The notes: generated by a model from the sequence alone, not told the origin. DNA of 64,000 nucleotides from an uncultured Rhodocyclaceae bacterium (GCA_907163075.1 CAJQTY010000001.1:2232001-2296000), one strand, 5' to 3'. Numbered from the stretch's first letter, positions 18,068 through 28,596 are shown. Program-made: numbers and translations.

Positions 18068-18752
18068 GGTTTCGGACGTGCCCCAGGAGGCCGATCGCCG
18101 GCCGCTGGGCATCTTCGGCGGCACCTTCGATCCGGTTCACTTCGCCCACCTGCGACTCGCCGAGGAAGCCGCCGATGCTCTCGGGCTGGCTGGCGTGCGC
18201 TGGATTCCCGCCGGCCGGCCGGCGCTGCGCGAGGCGCCCAGGGTGAGCGCCGGGCAGCGTCTCGAAATGGTCCGACTGGCGATCGCCGGCAACCCGCGCT
18301 TTGTGCTCGACGAGGCCGAAGTCCGGGCGGCGCAGCCCAGCTACACGGTGCCGACGCTGGAACGGCTACGCCAGCCGGCGCTTTGCGGAGCGCAGCGGCC
18401 GCTGGTGCTGCTGGTCGGCGCCGATGCCTTCGCCGGGATGTCCAGCTGGCATCGCTGGGAAAATCTGTTCACTCTGGCGCACATCGCCGTGGCCCATCGA
18501 CCGGGCTTCCCGGTGCTGGCCGACAGTCTGCCGCCGCCGCTGGCCACGGCCTGCCGCGACCGCTTGTGCGCCGATCCGTCGTCGCTGGCCGAGGCCCCGG
18601 CCGGGCGCATCGTCAGTTTTGCCATGACCCAGCTCGATATTTCCGCAACCAAGATCCGCGCGCTGCTGTCCAACGGAATCAGCGCACAGTATTTGCTGCC
18701 CGACGCGTTGCTTGACTATATCCGGACGCACCATTTTTACGCGGAGAACTGA
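18060..18752 (+). CDS. nadD: Nicotinate-nucleotide adenylyltransferase
   Basis: NadD adenylates nicotinate mononucleotide in NAD biosynthesis. The 230-aa product has the nucleotidyltransferase signature GGTFDPVHFAHLRLAEEA near residue 20, WIPAGRPALRE, and DISATKIRALLSNG near the C-terminus (the ISxTxIR nucleotide-binding motif). The first 15 residues (MPEVSDVPQEADRRP) extend beyond the usual start, and a GTG in frame at 18078 is an alternative. It heads a conserved order with rsfS, rlmH and maf, all nearly overlapping. Confidence 0.94.
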   Translation: MPEVSDVPQEADRRPLGIFGGTFDPVHFAHLRLAEEAADALGLAGVRWIPAGRPALREAPRVSAGQRLEMVRLAIAGNPRFVLDEAEVRAAQPSYTVPTLERLRQPALCGAQRPLVLLVGADAFAGMSSWHRWENLFTLAHIAVAHRPGFPVLADSLPPPLATACRDRLCADPSSLAEAPAGRIVSFAMTQLDISATKIRALLSNGISAQYLLPDALLDYIRTHHFYAEN

Positions 18753-18759
18753 TCGCCCA

Positions 18760-19122
18760 ATGAACGTAAGCCAGCTGGAAAAAATTGTCGTCAATGCCCT
18801 TGAAGACATCAAGGGCCGCGATATTGAAATCATCAACACCGCCCGACTCACCCCGCTATTCGAGCGTATCGTCATTGCCTGCGGCGATTCGAACCGCCAG
18901 GTCAGATCGCTGGCGCACAATGTCGAGGACAAGGTGCGCGAAGCCGGCGCCGAAGTTCTGTCGACCGAAGGCGAAGACGGCGGCGAGTGGGTGCTCGTCG
19001 ATCTCGGCGATATCGTCGTCCATGTCATGCAGCCGGCCATCCGCAGCTATTACAACCTCGAGGAGCTCTGGGGCGGCAAGGTCCAGGCACGGGTGCGCAA
19101 GGCCGTCGCCGCTGGCGCATGA
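18760..19122 (+). CDS. rsfS: Ribosomal silencing factor RsfS
   Basis: RsfS binds ribosomal protein uL14 and blocks subunit joining when nutrients are short. The 120-aa product matches family length and has the conserved core VIACGDSNRQVRSLAHNVED, GEDGGEWVLVDLGDIVVHVM and RSYYNLEELWGG. The start MNVSQLEKIV at 18760 lies 8 bases after the nadD stop. A longer frame starts inside nadD and is rejected. Its stop overlaps the rlmH start (ATGA). Confidence 0.95.
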   Translation: MNVSQLEKIVVNALEDIKGRDIEIINTARLTPLFERIVIACGDSNRQVRSLAHNVEDKVREAGAEVLSTEGEDGGEWVLVDLGDIVVHVMQPAIRSYYNLEELWGGKVQARVRKAVAAGA

Positions 19123-19589
19123 AACTCGGCGTTCTCGCCGTCGGCCACAAGCTGCCCGAATGGGTCGCCAGGGGCTGCGCCGAGTACGTCAAGCGCATGC
19201 CGCGCGAACTGCCGCTGGTCGTGGTCGAGGTCAAGCCCGAAGCGCGTGGTTCGAGAACGCGCGAGCAGCTCCTGGCCGCCGAAAAGACCCGTCTGCAGGC
19301 CGCCTTGTCGGGCTTCGCGCGCATCATCGTGCTCGATGAACGCGGCGCCGACCTGACCACCCTGCAGCTGGTGCAACGTCTCGAAGACTGGATGCGCGAA
19401 GGTGGTGACACGGCGTTCGTCATCGGTGGTGCCGACGGCATCGACGCCAGCTTGAAACAGCAGGCCGGCGATATAATCCGTCTTTCCAGCCTGACCCTGC
19501 CGCACGCCATGACGCGACTGATTCTCTGCGAACAGCTCTATCGTGCCGTCAGCGTGATCAGGAACCACCCTTATCATCGTGAGGGATGA
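19119..19589 (+). CDS. rlmH: 23S rRNA (pseudouridine1915-N3)-methyltransferase RlmH
   Basis: RlmH is a SPOUT methyltransferase acting on helix 69 of 23S rRNA in whole ribosomes. The 156-aa product has the knot motifs FVIGGADGID and LTLPHAMTRLILCEQLYRA and ends NHPYHREG, all family hallmarks. The ATG at 19119 overlaps the rsfS stop, and its own stop overlaps the maf start, so four genes are translationally chained. Confidence 0.95.
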   Translation: MKLGVLAVGHKLPEWVARGCAEYVKRMPRELPLVVVEVKPEARGSRTREQLLAAEKTRLQAALSGFARIIVLDERGADLTTLQLVQRLEDWMREGGDTAFVIGGADGIDASLKQQAGDIIRLSSLTLPHAMTRLILCEQLYRAVSVIRNHPYHREG

Positions 19590-20209
19590 TGATCATACAG
19601 CGCAATCCACGCCTCTATCTGGCTTCCCGCAGCCCGCGCCGGCGCGAGCTGCTGACGCAGATCGGCGTTCAGTACGACACCATCTTCTTCCGCAACCCGC
19701 CGCGCGAGGACAGGGAACTCGACGAAACGCCGCACGCCGACGAAATTCCGATGGCCTATGTCGAGCGCGTCGCCCGCGCCAAGGCCGAACAGGGCCGGCA
19801 GATCGTCGCCGAGCGCCGCTTGCTGCTGCAACCGGTGCTGGCCGCCGATACGGCGCTCGAGTTCGACGGCCGTATCATCGGCAAGCCGGCCGACACCGAC
19901 GATGCGCAGGGCATCCTGCGCCGGCTTTCCGGAAATACGCACCGTGTCCTTACCGCCGTAGCCGTCGCCTTCGAAGGGCGCATCGAATCGCGGCTGTCGG
20001 TCAGCGAGGTGCGTTTCGGCGTGCTCGAAGAAACCGAAATACGGCGCTACGTGTCCAGCGGCGAGCCGATGGACAAGGCCGGCGCCTACGGCATCCAGGG
20101 GCACGCCGGGATGTTTGTCGAGCACCTGGCCGGAAGCTATTCGGGCGTGATGGGGCTGCCGCTGTTCGAAACGGCACAGTTGCTGAGGCTTTTCGATTTT
20201 CCGCTATAG
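19586..20209 (+). CDS. maf: Maf-family nucleotide pyrophosphatase
   Basis: Maf proteins hydrolyse non-canonical or methylated nucleoside triphosphates, and the dTTP/UTP-specific branch (YhdE) is the likely one. The 207-aa product starts with the signature YLASRSPRRRELL. It has the conserved acidic site AADTALEFDGRIIGKPAD and the GAYGIQGHAGMFVEHLAGSY motif. Either of two adjacent ATGs (19586, 19589) may be used. In many betaproteobacteria rng follows maf directly. Here a PilZ gene, a glycosyltransferase and trhP lie between them. Confidence 0.92.
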   Translation: MMIIQRNPRLYLASRSPRRRELLTQIGVQYDTIFFRNPPREDRELDETPHADEIPMAYVERVARAKAEQGRQIVAERRLLLQPVLAADTALEFDGRIIGKPADTDDAQGILRRLSGNTHRVLTAVAVAFEGRIESRLSVSEVRFGVLEETEIRRYVSSGEPMDKAGAYGIQGHAGMFVEHLAGSYSGVMGLPLFETAQLLRLFDFPL

Positions 20210-20425
20210 CCCGCGGCACGAGCCATTCGCCCTCTCCGGGCGGGAATCAAAGCGCAATCACGCCGCATCGGGCGCTTGCCCCGCACGACACAAAATGCCG
20301 GATAGGCTAACGCCTCATTTTCCGGTAGAGTTCGCAGAGTTGTCATTTGGCTTGACCTGCAAAGAAGAATTTCTGAAGTCCTGCTGCATGATCATCGACG
20401 GAGAGCAGAGGCTGGAAGGCGAAAA

Positions 20426-21334
20426 GTGCTGAAATCATTGTTTGGCAAATCTTTTGGTGCCTCGGAGACAAAGTCGTCGGGAAATGGCGCGCCGCTGAAA
20501 GCCGATCTTGAGCGGATCAAGATGCTGATCGATTTTTTCCCGATCGGCAAGAAATTGCGCTACTACCCCGAGTTCAAGCAGGAAATCGTTTTCGATACGC
20601 TGGTTCTGGCCTACTGCGTGAATGGGAGTTTCGTCTATTCCGGGGAGTCGATCGAGCGCAATGCCGACGGCGCTCCGATCATGTTCAATACCGGAGAGAG
20701 TGGGCGGAAAATACCCTTCGCATCGCTCGACCTGTTCCAGCTTCTGGTTCCGGATACCTCCGATCTCGAGATGAAGCTCGACTATCACCGCCGGGCGCTG
20801 ATTGGCCGGGGGCGGCAATTCCACCCCGGTAACTGTATCTCGCTGATCTCGAATCTGGGCGGCAAGGGTGTCTCGACGCTGGATACCGAAGTCGCCAAGC
20901 AGATCGAACTGGCCGATGGCCCCTACGCCAACAAAACCATGATCCTGCTGACGCCGGACCTGTCGACGCTGGCGATTGCCGATCAGCGCAAGAAGTCGCG
21001 CACCAAGATCTCGGCGCCGGTCATCATGTCTTTGCTCGATGGGCAATTTTCCGGGCCGTGCATGATTGTCGATATCTCCGAGGACGATCTGCGCCTGCGC
21101 CTGCGCGAGCGTGGCGCGATGATGCCGGCGATGCAGCGCGGCGACGAAGTGGTCATCGAAACCGAGCTGGGCACTGCCGAACGGCGTTACCTGATCCGCG
21201 GCAAGGTGTTCCGGCGCGCCGCCGAGACCTGTGTAATCCACATGGAAGGCGAATTCAGGGACGGCAAGTTTGTCGCCTTCGGTTCACTCGATCTGCTCGA
21301 ACTGAAGGCCGGTCTGCTCAACTACGGCAAGTGA
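20426..21334 (+). CDS. PilZ-domain-like protein, possible c-di-GMP effector
   Basis: A GTG start follows GGAAGG and gives 302 aa. The N-terminal two thirds are a mixed domain of unknown type. From about residue 187 the segment QRKKSRTKISAPVIMSLLDG followed by CMIVDISEDDLRLRL resembles a PilZ barrel (basic motif, then D-I-S-x-x-D/G). That would allow c-di-GMP binding, but the RxxxR spacing is imperfect. The gene is convergent with the glycosyltransferase gene and their 3' ends overlap by 17 bases. The 216 bp upstream holds no gene. Confidence 0.6.
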   Translation: MLKSLFGKSFGASETKSSGNGAPLKADLERIKMLIDFFPIGKKLRYYPEFKQEIVFDTLVLAYCVNGSFVYSGESIERNADGAPIMFNTGESGRKIPFASLDLFQLLVPDTSDLEMKLDYHRRALIGRGRQFHPGNCISLISNLGGKGVSTLDTEVAKQIELADGPYANKTMILLTPDLSTLAIADQRKKSRTKISAPVIMSLLDGQFSGPCMIVDISEDDLRLRLRERGAMMPAMQRGDEVVIETELGTAERRYLIRGKVFRRAAETCVIHMEGEFRDGKFVAFGSLDLLELKAGLLNYGK

Positions 21335-22409
21335 GCCGCGACAGGATATACGCGGCCGCCTCGCCGGCACCGGCGGCGCGGGGTATCGGCGGCGCCGGCT
21401 GCTGCCACAGGCTGTCAAGCGCCTCCTCCAGGCGTCCGGCGAGCAGTGCCGGCTCGCTGATTTCGCGGCAGCGCGCATTGCTCTTCAGCCAGTCGATCAG
21501 GCACTCTTGCTCCGGCCAGTCGTCACGCTGCACGTAGAGCACCGGGGTGGCGTTGCACGCCGCTTCGGTGAAGGTGCCGTAGCCCGGCTTGGTGAGCACG
21601 GCATCGACGCTGCGCAAAAGATCGGTGAAGGGCAGGCCGAGCGGTTCGAAGGCCGTCATGTCGGCGCGCGCGATCGGCCAGCTCTCCGGGATCAGCCAGC
21701 GCAGACCGTCGCTACGCGGCCAGCGCATTGCGTTTATATCCTTGTCGAAACCACCGAAGGCGATCAGCACGACTTTTTCGCCGGGCGCACCGGCCACCCG
21801 CCCGCACAGTTCGGCGCGCCGGTCCGCGCCGAGCGCCGCCACGGGAGCAATGGCGCGTTGCCGCGGCAGCATGTTCATCGGCATCGCCGGCGTCAGGCGC
21901 AGGAAGCATTCGGCACTTTGGTAGGCGGCCAGTATCTGCGCGTGAATGTCAGCTGCCCATGGCTCGGCCGCGAAAAAATAGGCGAACAGGTCGGCCCAGT
22001 TGAGCGAGCACATCGCGAGCGAGGGAATGCCGGCCTGCGCCGCGCCGGCCAGCGGCAGGTAGGCGACATCGCTCAGCACCAGGTCGGGCTGCAGCGGGCC
22101 GAGCCGCGCGGCTTCGTCGGCGACACGTTGCGCCCAGTCGGCATGCTGTGTGCGATAGGCGGTGGCGGTCGTGGCGAAGTCGATGCGCACGGCGTCGAGC
22201 ATGACGAAGCCGAAGTCGCTGCGCTGCTCAATGTGGGCGAATTCGCCCGCCACCCGGGAACGCAGCTTTTCGAGCGGCAGGCCGCAGCGCAGGGTGAGGC
22301 GCAGATCGGGCCGCAGGCGCCGGAGTTCGTTCAGGATCGGCGCGGCCTGGGCCAAGTGACCGAAACCGTGCGACGAGATGTCGACAAAAAGGTGTGGCGG
22401 CCGCGGCAT
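21318..22409 (-). CDS. GT-B-type glycosyltransferase-like protein
   Basis: The 363-aa product has the two-domain GT-B look. The N-terminal motif VDISSHGFGHLAQAAPILNE is like those of MurG or monogalactosyl-diacylglycerol synthases. The C-terminal nucleotide-sugar site is LTKPGYGTFTEAACNATPVL, followed by a conserved acidic stretch. Sugar donor and acceptor are unknown. Its ATG overlaps the trhP stop (ATGA), so it is translated together with that tRNA-modification gene. Confidence 0.7.
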   Translation of the reverse strand: MPRPPHLFVDISSHGFGHLAQAAPILNELRRLRPDLRLTLRCGLPLEKLRSRVAGEFAHIEQRSDFGFVMLDAVRIDFATTATAYRTQHADWAQRVADEAARLGPLQPDLVLSDVAYLPLAGAAQAGIPSLAMCSLNWADLFAYFFAAEPWAADIHAQILAAYQSAECFLRLTPAMPMNMLPRQRAIAPVAALGADRRAELCGRVAGAPGEKVVLIAFGGFDKDINAMRWPRSDGLRWLIPESWPIARADMTAFEPLGLPFTDLLRSVDAVLTKPGYGTFTEAACNATPVLYVQRDDWPEQECLIDWLKSNARCREISEPALLAGRLEEALDSLWQQPAPPIPRAAGAGEAAAYILSRLTCRS

Positions 22410-23704
22410 CAGACAAAGCGCGCCAGCATCGCGCCCGGCAGTTCTCCGGGCAGCGGGATCCAGACGCGATGGCCGTTGCCCGGCGCCACGCTGGTCGACG
22501 TGCCGTCGGCCCGGGTCATGCGTTCGAGCGCCACTTCGAAATTGCCCGCGGGATGGATGACCTCGATGCGGTCGCCCACCGAGAAACGGTTCTTGACCTC
22601 GATTTCGGCCAGCCCGCGCACCGCATCCCAGCCGATCACATCGCCGACGTACAGGCTGCGCCCGGATTCAGAGTGGCCGCGCAGGTAGTTCTGCATTTCG
22701 TGTTCGTGGTGGCGCTGGTAAAAGCCGTCGGTGTAGCCGCGGTTGGCCAGGCCCTCGAGTTCGCCGAGCAAGGCCGGGTCAAAGGGGCGGCCGGCGACGG
22801 CGTCGTCGATCGCGCGGCGATAGACCTGCGCCGTGCGTGCCACGTAATACGGCGATTTGGTGCGACCCTCGATTTTCAGCGAATCGACGCCGATTTCGGC
22901 CAGTCGCTGGACGTGCTCGATGGCGCGCAGATCCTTCGAATTCATGATGTAGGTGCCGTGCTCGTCTTCCTCGATCGGCATCAGTTCGCCGGGCCGCTCC
23001 CGCTCTTCGAGCAGCCAGACCCTGGCCGGCGCACTGGACGGCGGCGCGCCGCAGGCATGCACGTCGCCGCCGGCATCAGCCTCGCCGGCCTTTACCTTGT
23101 AATCCCAGCGGCAGGAGTTGGTGCACGTCCCCTGGTTCGGGTCGCGATGGTTAAAGTAGCCGGAGAGCAGGCAGCGCCCGGAATAGGCGATGCACAGGGC
23201 GCCATGGACGAAGACTTCGAGCTCGATGTCCGGGCATTCCTGGCGGATTTCGGCAACTTCGTCGAGCGACAGTTCGCGCGAGAGGATGATGCGCGAGACG
23301 CCGAGCTTGCGCCAGAAACGCACGGCGGCAAAGTTGACGGTATTGGCCTGCACCGACAGATGCACCGGCATCTGCGGCCAGGTTTCGCGCACCAGGTCGA
23401 TCAGGCCGGGGTCGGCCATGATCAGCGCGTCCGGCGCCAGCGCTACCACCGGCGCCATGTCGGCGAGATAGGTGCGCACCTTGGCATTGTGCGGCAGCAC
23501 GTTGCTGACCACGTAGAAGCGTTTGCCGCCGGCGTGGGCTTCGCCGATCGCGCCGGCCAGCGTTTCCAGCTTGCCGAATTCATTGTTGCGCACGCGCAGG
23601 CTGTAGCGCGGCTGGCCGGCATAGACGGCGTCGGCACCAAAGGCGAAGGCCGTGCGCATCATGGCTGGCGATCCGGCGGGGGCAAGCAGTTCGGGGGTGG
23701 GCAT
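22409..23704 (-). CDS. trhP: TrhP (YegQ), U32-family tRNA hydroxylation protein
   Basis: TrhP makes 5-hydroxyuridine at position 34 of certain tRNAs with prephenate as hydroxyl source. The 431-aa protein starts PELLAPAGSPAMMRTAFAFG. It has ADAVYAGQPRYSLRVRNNEF and the cysteine cluster CIAYSGRCLLSGYFNHRD / GTCTNSCRWDY that holds the family's metal or Fe-S site. The C-terminal part is a small beta-barrel (VGDRIEVIHPAGNFEV). I placed the start at MPTPELL (23704) by comparison with the E. coli protein; ATG 23737 is the alternative. It is divergent from rng. Confidence 0.88.
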   Translation of the reverse strand: MPTPELLAPAGSPAMMRTAFAFGADAVYAGQPRYSLRVRNNEFGKLETLAGAIGEAHAGGKRFYVVSNVLPHNAKVRTYLADMAPVVALAPDALIMADPGLIDLVRETWPQMPVHLSVQANTVNFAAVRFWRKLGVSRIILSRELSLDEVAEIRQECPDIELEVFVHGALCIAYSGRCLLSGYFNHRDPNQGTCTNSCRWDYKVKAGEADAGGDVHACGAPPSSAPARVWLLEERERPGELMPIEEDEHGTYIMNSKDLRAIEHVQRLAEIGVDSLKIEGRTKSPYYVARTAQVYRRAIDDAVAGRPFDPALLGELEGLANRGYTDGFYQRHHEHEMQNYLRGHSESGRSLYVGDVIGWDAVRGLAEIEVKNRFSVGDRIEVIHPAGNFEVALERMTRADGTSTSVAPGNGHRVWIPLPGELPGAMLARFV

Positions 23705-23778
23705 GGAGGCTTGGGCGGCGGACAGGGTAGAATGCATGCGATCCGCAATTTTAACCGCATTTACAAGACTGCCTTCCC

Positions 23779-25233
<1,455 letters not shown>

Positions 25234-25350
25234 CGTTATTTTCGTTGATCTGCGATCATGGTTAGTAAAAATTATCTTTATTAATCAACATTATGTTGTT
25301 TGTCCCGTTGATCTAAGGTGATCCTCGTATAATCGAAGCTATCAACTTTT

Positions 25351-25387
25351 GGGTAGCTGGATGGGTAGCTAGAGCGGTAGCTACCCA
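25351..25387 (+). repeat. 12-bp-period repeats upstream of integrase remnant
   Basis: GGGTAGCT occurs at 25351 and 25363, with CGGTAGCT at 25375, an exact 12-bp period, and the inverse agctaccc overlaps the last unit. The same paired unit occurs at 28939 and 29165. Repeats like these next to an integrase start resemble arm-type binding sites for integrase or an excisionase, or an autoregulatory operator. Confidence 0.65.
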
Positions 25388-25406
25388 AGCATTTTGAGGA
25401 GCCACC

Positions 25407-25574
25407 TTGGCCAAAATTCAAACCAACCTTCTGACCGATATCCAGATTCGGAAATGGATACGAGCAGGCGCTCCGTTTGCAAAGTCTGATGGCGGCGGAC
25501 TGACCTTTACCTTATCGGCTGCCGGTGCTGCGGTCTGCCTGTTGAACTGCACGATATCTTGGTGCCCGGCTTAA
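25407..25574 (+). pseudogene. Truncated phage/island tyrosine integrase (N-terminal piece)
   Basis: A TTG start with an excellent GAGGAG ribosome site opens 55 codons. They read MAKIQTNLLTDIQIRKWIRA, then GAPFAKSDGGGLTFTLSAAG, then a divergent tail and stop. This is the N-terminal domain typical of DUF4102-type integrases (LTDxQIRKWxxAG...KSDGGGLTFTLS). The whole catalytic part is missing, so the island cannot excise by its own enzyme. It sits 174 bp after the rng stop, as expected for an element integrated at that site. Confidence 0.75.
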
Positions 25575-25609
25575 TATCCAAGATTACACCAGCAGCCCTG
25601 GCACACAGA

Positions 25610-26590
25610 TCAGTCAGACTCACCAACTCCCTGTCGACCGTCGCGAAAGGCTCGCCTATACGACGACGGCGACGTGCGCACCTGGTCCGAAAAGTATTGG
25701 CGTAGCGATAGCGCTGTGCCAAAGCCCACTTCTGCCGCAACCCGCTCAATCGGCATATCCGTTGTTTCCAATAATTGCTGCGCTCTCGCGATACGCTCGA
25801 AAGCCAGCCACTTGACCACGGTCGTGCCGGTGGCCTCGCGAAATCGCCGGGTAAAGGTCCGTCGACTCATCCGCGCTATATCGGCCAGCACATCCAAAGA
25901 TAGTGGCTCTGAAAGATGCTCTCGCGCCCACTGAAGTACACCTGGCAGTCGGCTCTCGCTAGGCAGAATCGGCACCGGCTGTTCGATGTACTGCACCTGT
26001 CCACCTTGGCGATGCGGCGGCGTCACCAGCAGCCGCGCCACACGATTTGCAACATCGGCCCCGTGGCGCTGGCGCACAAGGTTTAGACAGCAGTCAATCG
26101 CGGCCACAGTCCCGGCAGACGTAATGACATCGCCGTCATCGATATAAAGCACGTCGGGATGGAAGTCGGCCTTGGGAAAGCGCTGTGCGAAAAGCTCGCG
26201 GCAGGCCCAATGGGTGGTCGCACGCCGTCCATCGAGCAGGCCGGCATCCCCCAACACGAAAGCGCCCAGACAGAGGCCAACAACCTGAGCACCGCAGGCA
26301 TTGGCTTGTTGCAATGCATCCGTCAACGCAATTGGGGCGACGTGTTCCGGGTGATTCCAGGCAGGGACGACGACGATATCGGCCTTGGCCATTAACTCCA
26401 GGCCGTCGGGCACCTCAATTTCTATACCCTGATCGCTGCGTATGCGGCCAGGCGTGGGTGCGCAGTACCGCACTTCGTAAGGCGGCAGGCCGCTGGGCGC
26501 AGGTTTGATGCTGAACACCATACCGGGCACCGAGAGATGGAACAGGCTGACCCCTTCGAAGGCGAGGACAGCGACACGGATAGGCTGCAT
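25610..26590 (-). CDS. GlxA-family AraC-type transcriptional regulator
   Basis: The 326-aa protein combines an N-terminal DJ-1/PfpI-like domain (IRVAVLAFEGVSLFHLSVPG, VVGLCLGAFVLGDAGLLDG with the nucleophile-elbow Cys) and a C-terminal AraC helix-turn-helix pair. The latter reads LSLDVLADIARMSRRTFTRR ... IERVAAEVGFGTALSLRQYF. Such regulators usually control a neighbouring catabolic or detoxification operon, here the divergent genes from 26762. The start at 26590 follows GGAGG. The frame can be extended to 26626, without support. Confidence 0.88.
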   Translation of the reverse strand: MQPIRVAVLAFEGVSLFHLSVPGMVFSIKPAPSGLPPYEVRYCAPTPGRIRSDQGIEIEVPDGLELMAKADIVVVPAWNHPEHVAPIALTDALQQANACGAQVVGLCLGAFVLGDAGLLDGRRATTHWACRELFAQRFPKADFHPDVLYIDDGDVITSAGTVAAIDCCLNLVRQRHGADVANRVARLLVTPPHRQGGQVQYIEQPVPILPSESRLPGVLQWAREHLSEPLSLDVLADIARMSRRTFTRRFREATGTTVVKWLAFERIARAQQLLETTDMPIERVAAEVGFGTALSLRQYFSDQVRTSPSSYRRAFRDGRQGVGESD

Positions 26591-26761
26591 GAAACCTCCA
26601 AATATAGAGAAAGCACTGTGGCCCAATTATATCGAAAATAGTCATTCGGGCCAATGGTGCGTTATTCATCTTTTCGCGAAAATTCATCTAGCGCATCACC
26701 GATACCTTCTCGGCTCACCTTCACCCCCCAATAATCATCACCTGAATTAAAGAGGCAATCC

Positions 26762-27307
26762 ATGAGCAAACGTGCAATCGTCGTCGTAGACCTTCAAAAC
26801 GAGTACCTTCCCACAGGCAAGCTGCCACTGGTCGGGATCGAATTAGCCCTGGCAAACGCTGCTCGCATCATCGCCTCAGCGCGAGCCAAGAGCGAACTGC
26901 TCATCCATGTCCGGCATGAGTTCGCAACGCCCGATGCGCCTGTTTTCGTGCCGGGAAGCGATGGCGTGCAGATCATCCCCGCCGTCGCCCCGATCGCCGG
27001 TGAACCGGTCGTCCTCAAGAACTACCCCAACTCCTTCCGCGACACGGGTCTGAAGCAGATGTTGGACGAACAGGGCGTCACAGAACTGGTGGTGATTGGT
27101 GCGATGAGCCATATGTGCGTGGAAGCCACCACCCGCGCCGCCGCCGACTTCGGCTACCCCGTCACTGTGGTGCACGATGCTTGCGCAACGATGGATATCG
27201 AATTCGGCGCAACAGTGGTGCCTGCAGCCCAGGTGCATGCCACTGCGATGGCGGCACTGGCATTCGCGTACGGCACGATCGCCAGCACAGCCGAGTACCT
27301 GGCGTAG
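26762..27307 (+). CDS. Isochorismatase-family cysteine hydrolase
   Basis: The 181-aa protein shows the isochorismatase/nicotinamidase fold. IVVVDLQNEYLPTGKL holds the catalytic Asp, a Lys lies in VVLKNYPNSF, and the nucleophile Cys is in VIGAMSHMCVEATTRAA. Family members hydrolyse amides or vinyl ethers (RutB, nicotinamidase, isochorismatase), and the substrate here is unknown. It is the first gene of a small operon divergent from the GlxA-type regulator. The ATG follows an AGAGG site. Confidence 0.85.
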   Translation: MSKRAIVVVDLQNEYLPTGKLPLVGIELALANAARIIASARAKSELLIHVRHEFATPDAPVFVPGSDGVQIIPAVAPIAGEPVVLKNYPNSFRDTGLKQMLDEQGVTELVVIGAMSHMCVEATTRAAADFGYPVTVVHDACATMDIEFGATVVPAAQVHATAMAALAFAYGTIASTAEYLA

Positions 27308-27355
27308 ATGAGAGTGCAAACCGTTAAAACAAGCAATTTTCTCCGGACCACAAAA

Positions 27356-28279
27356 ATGAAATCAACCCAATTTTTAAGCAACACATGCAGCCTGATGTGC
27401 ACACTGCTGCTCGGTATCGGCATTGTCGGTACGGTTCAAGCGCATGAAGCCGGTCACGCCCACCCTGTCAAAGCGAAAGCTGCTTCCCACAAGGTGGATT
27501 TCCAATTGATCCGCAATGCCACGATGAAACTCACCTATGCAGGCACCACCTTCCTGATCGACCCCATGCTGGCCGTCAAAGGTGCCTACAAGGGCTTTGA
27601 TGGAACGCCCCGAAGCGAATTGCGCAATCCGCTGGTTGATCTGCCGGTGCCGATTACCGACGTACTCAAAGCCGACGCGATCATCCTGAGTCATATTCAC
27701 GAAGACCACTGGGACCCGGCCGCGCGCTATCTGGTACCGCGTACGATGACCATTTTTACCCAGGATGAAAAGGACGCAGCCAAGGTGCGCGAGGACGGTT
27801 TCACCGATGTACGCGTACTTACCGAAGAGGGTCTTGATTTCAAGGGTACCCGTCTGATCAAAACCCTTGGCAAACACGGCAGCAACCACTTCTTTGCCGT
27901 ACCCCAGTTGGCCGAGCTTCTCGGCGACGTGATGGGCATCGTGTTCCTGCGCCCGAACCATCCCACCGCCTATGTGGCTGGCGACACCATCTGGAACAAG
28001 AACGTCGAAGACGCTCTCACCCGCTATCAACCTGATGTTGTGTTCCTCAACACCGGATACGCCCAAGTCAATGGTTTCGATGGATCCATCATCATGGGCA
28101 AGGACGATGTGGCGCGCGCCTACCGGTTCTCACCCAAGGCCAGTATCGTCGGCGTTCACATGGAGTCGGTTAACCACGCCATGCTCACGCGCAAGGAATT
28201 GCGCACCTTTATCGACGAGCAGAAACTGGACAAGCGACGAGTCTTGGTGCCCAACGATGGGCAGAGCTATCGATTCTGA
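27356..28279 (+). CDS. Exported metallo-beta-lactamase-fold hydrolase
   Basis: The 307-aa product begins with a signal peptide (MKSTQFLSNTCSLMCTLLLG... ending VQAHEAGHA). An UlaG-like MBL domain follows, with LTYAGTTFLIDPML, ILSHIHEDHWDPAA (metal-binding HxHxDH) and YVAGDTIWNKNV. It probably acts in the periplasm on an unknown ester or lactone. An ATG at 27308 would give a longer N-terminus directly after the upstream stop, but MKST gives a cleaner signal peptide. It follows the isochorismatase gene closely. Confidence 0.8.
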   Translation: MKSTQFLSNTCSLMCTLLLGIGIVGTVQAHEAGHAHPVKAKAASHKVDFQLIRNATMKLTYAGTTFLIDPMLAVKGAYKGFDGTPRSELRNPLVDLPVPITDVLKADAIILSHIHEDHWDPAARYLVPRTMTIFTQDEKDAAKVREDGFTDVRVLTEEGLDFKGTRLIKTLGKHGSNHFFAVPQLAELLGDVMGIVFLRPNHPTAYVAGDTIWNKNVEDALTRYQPDVVFLNTGYAQVNGFDGSIIMGKDDVARAYRFSPKASIVGVHMESVNHAMLTRKELRTFIDEQKLDKRRVLVPNDGQSYRF

Positions 28280-28332
28280 ACAGCGCACTGGCGCAATCAT
28301 CTTCACCCAATGCTTTAACCAAGGAGTGCACC

Positions 28333-28596
28333 ATGAGCAATATTGACATCGCAAAAACCTACATCAAGGCCGTACAGACCGGCGACCAAGCCACACTGGG
28401 GAGCATCATTTCGCCCGATGTTGTTTGGCACCAGCCCGGCAATAACCAGTTTTCCGGCGTGCACCGTGGCATGGCTGCGGTCGGGCCGATGCTGGGCAAG
28501 ATGATGGAAACGTCGAATGGAACGTTTGCGATCACTCGTGCCGACCACTACATGGCCAATGGCGACTGGGTGGCTACAGCACGGCGACGACGTTGA
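28333..28596 (+). pseudogene. SnoaL/NTF2-like protein, truncated
   Basis: An ATG after AAGGAG opens 87 codons. SNIDIAKTYIKAVQTGDQAT and LGSIISPDVVWHQPGNNQFS are typical of SnoaL-like small polyketide-cyclase/NTF2 proteins of about 130 residues. The frame breaks at DHYMANGDWVATARRRR, where the second half of the fold should continue, so the gene seems cut by a deletion or frameshift near 28575. It is the third gene of the GlxA-controlled operon. Confidence 0.6.
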
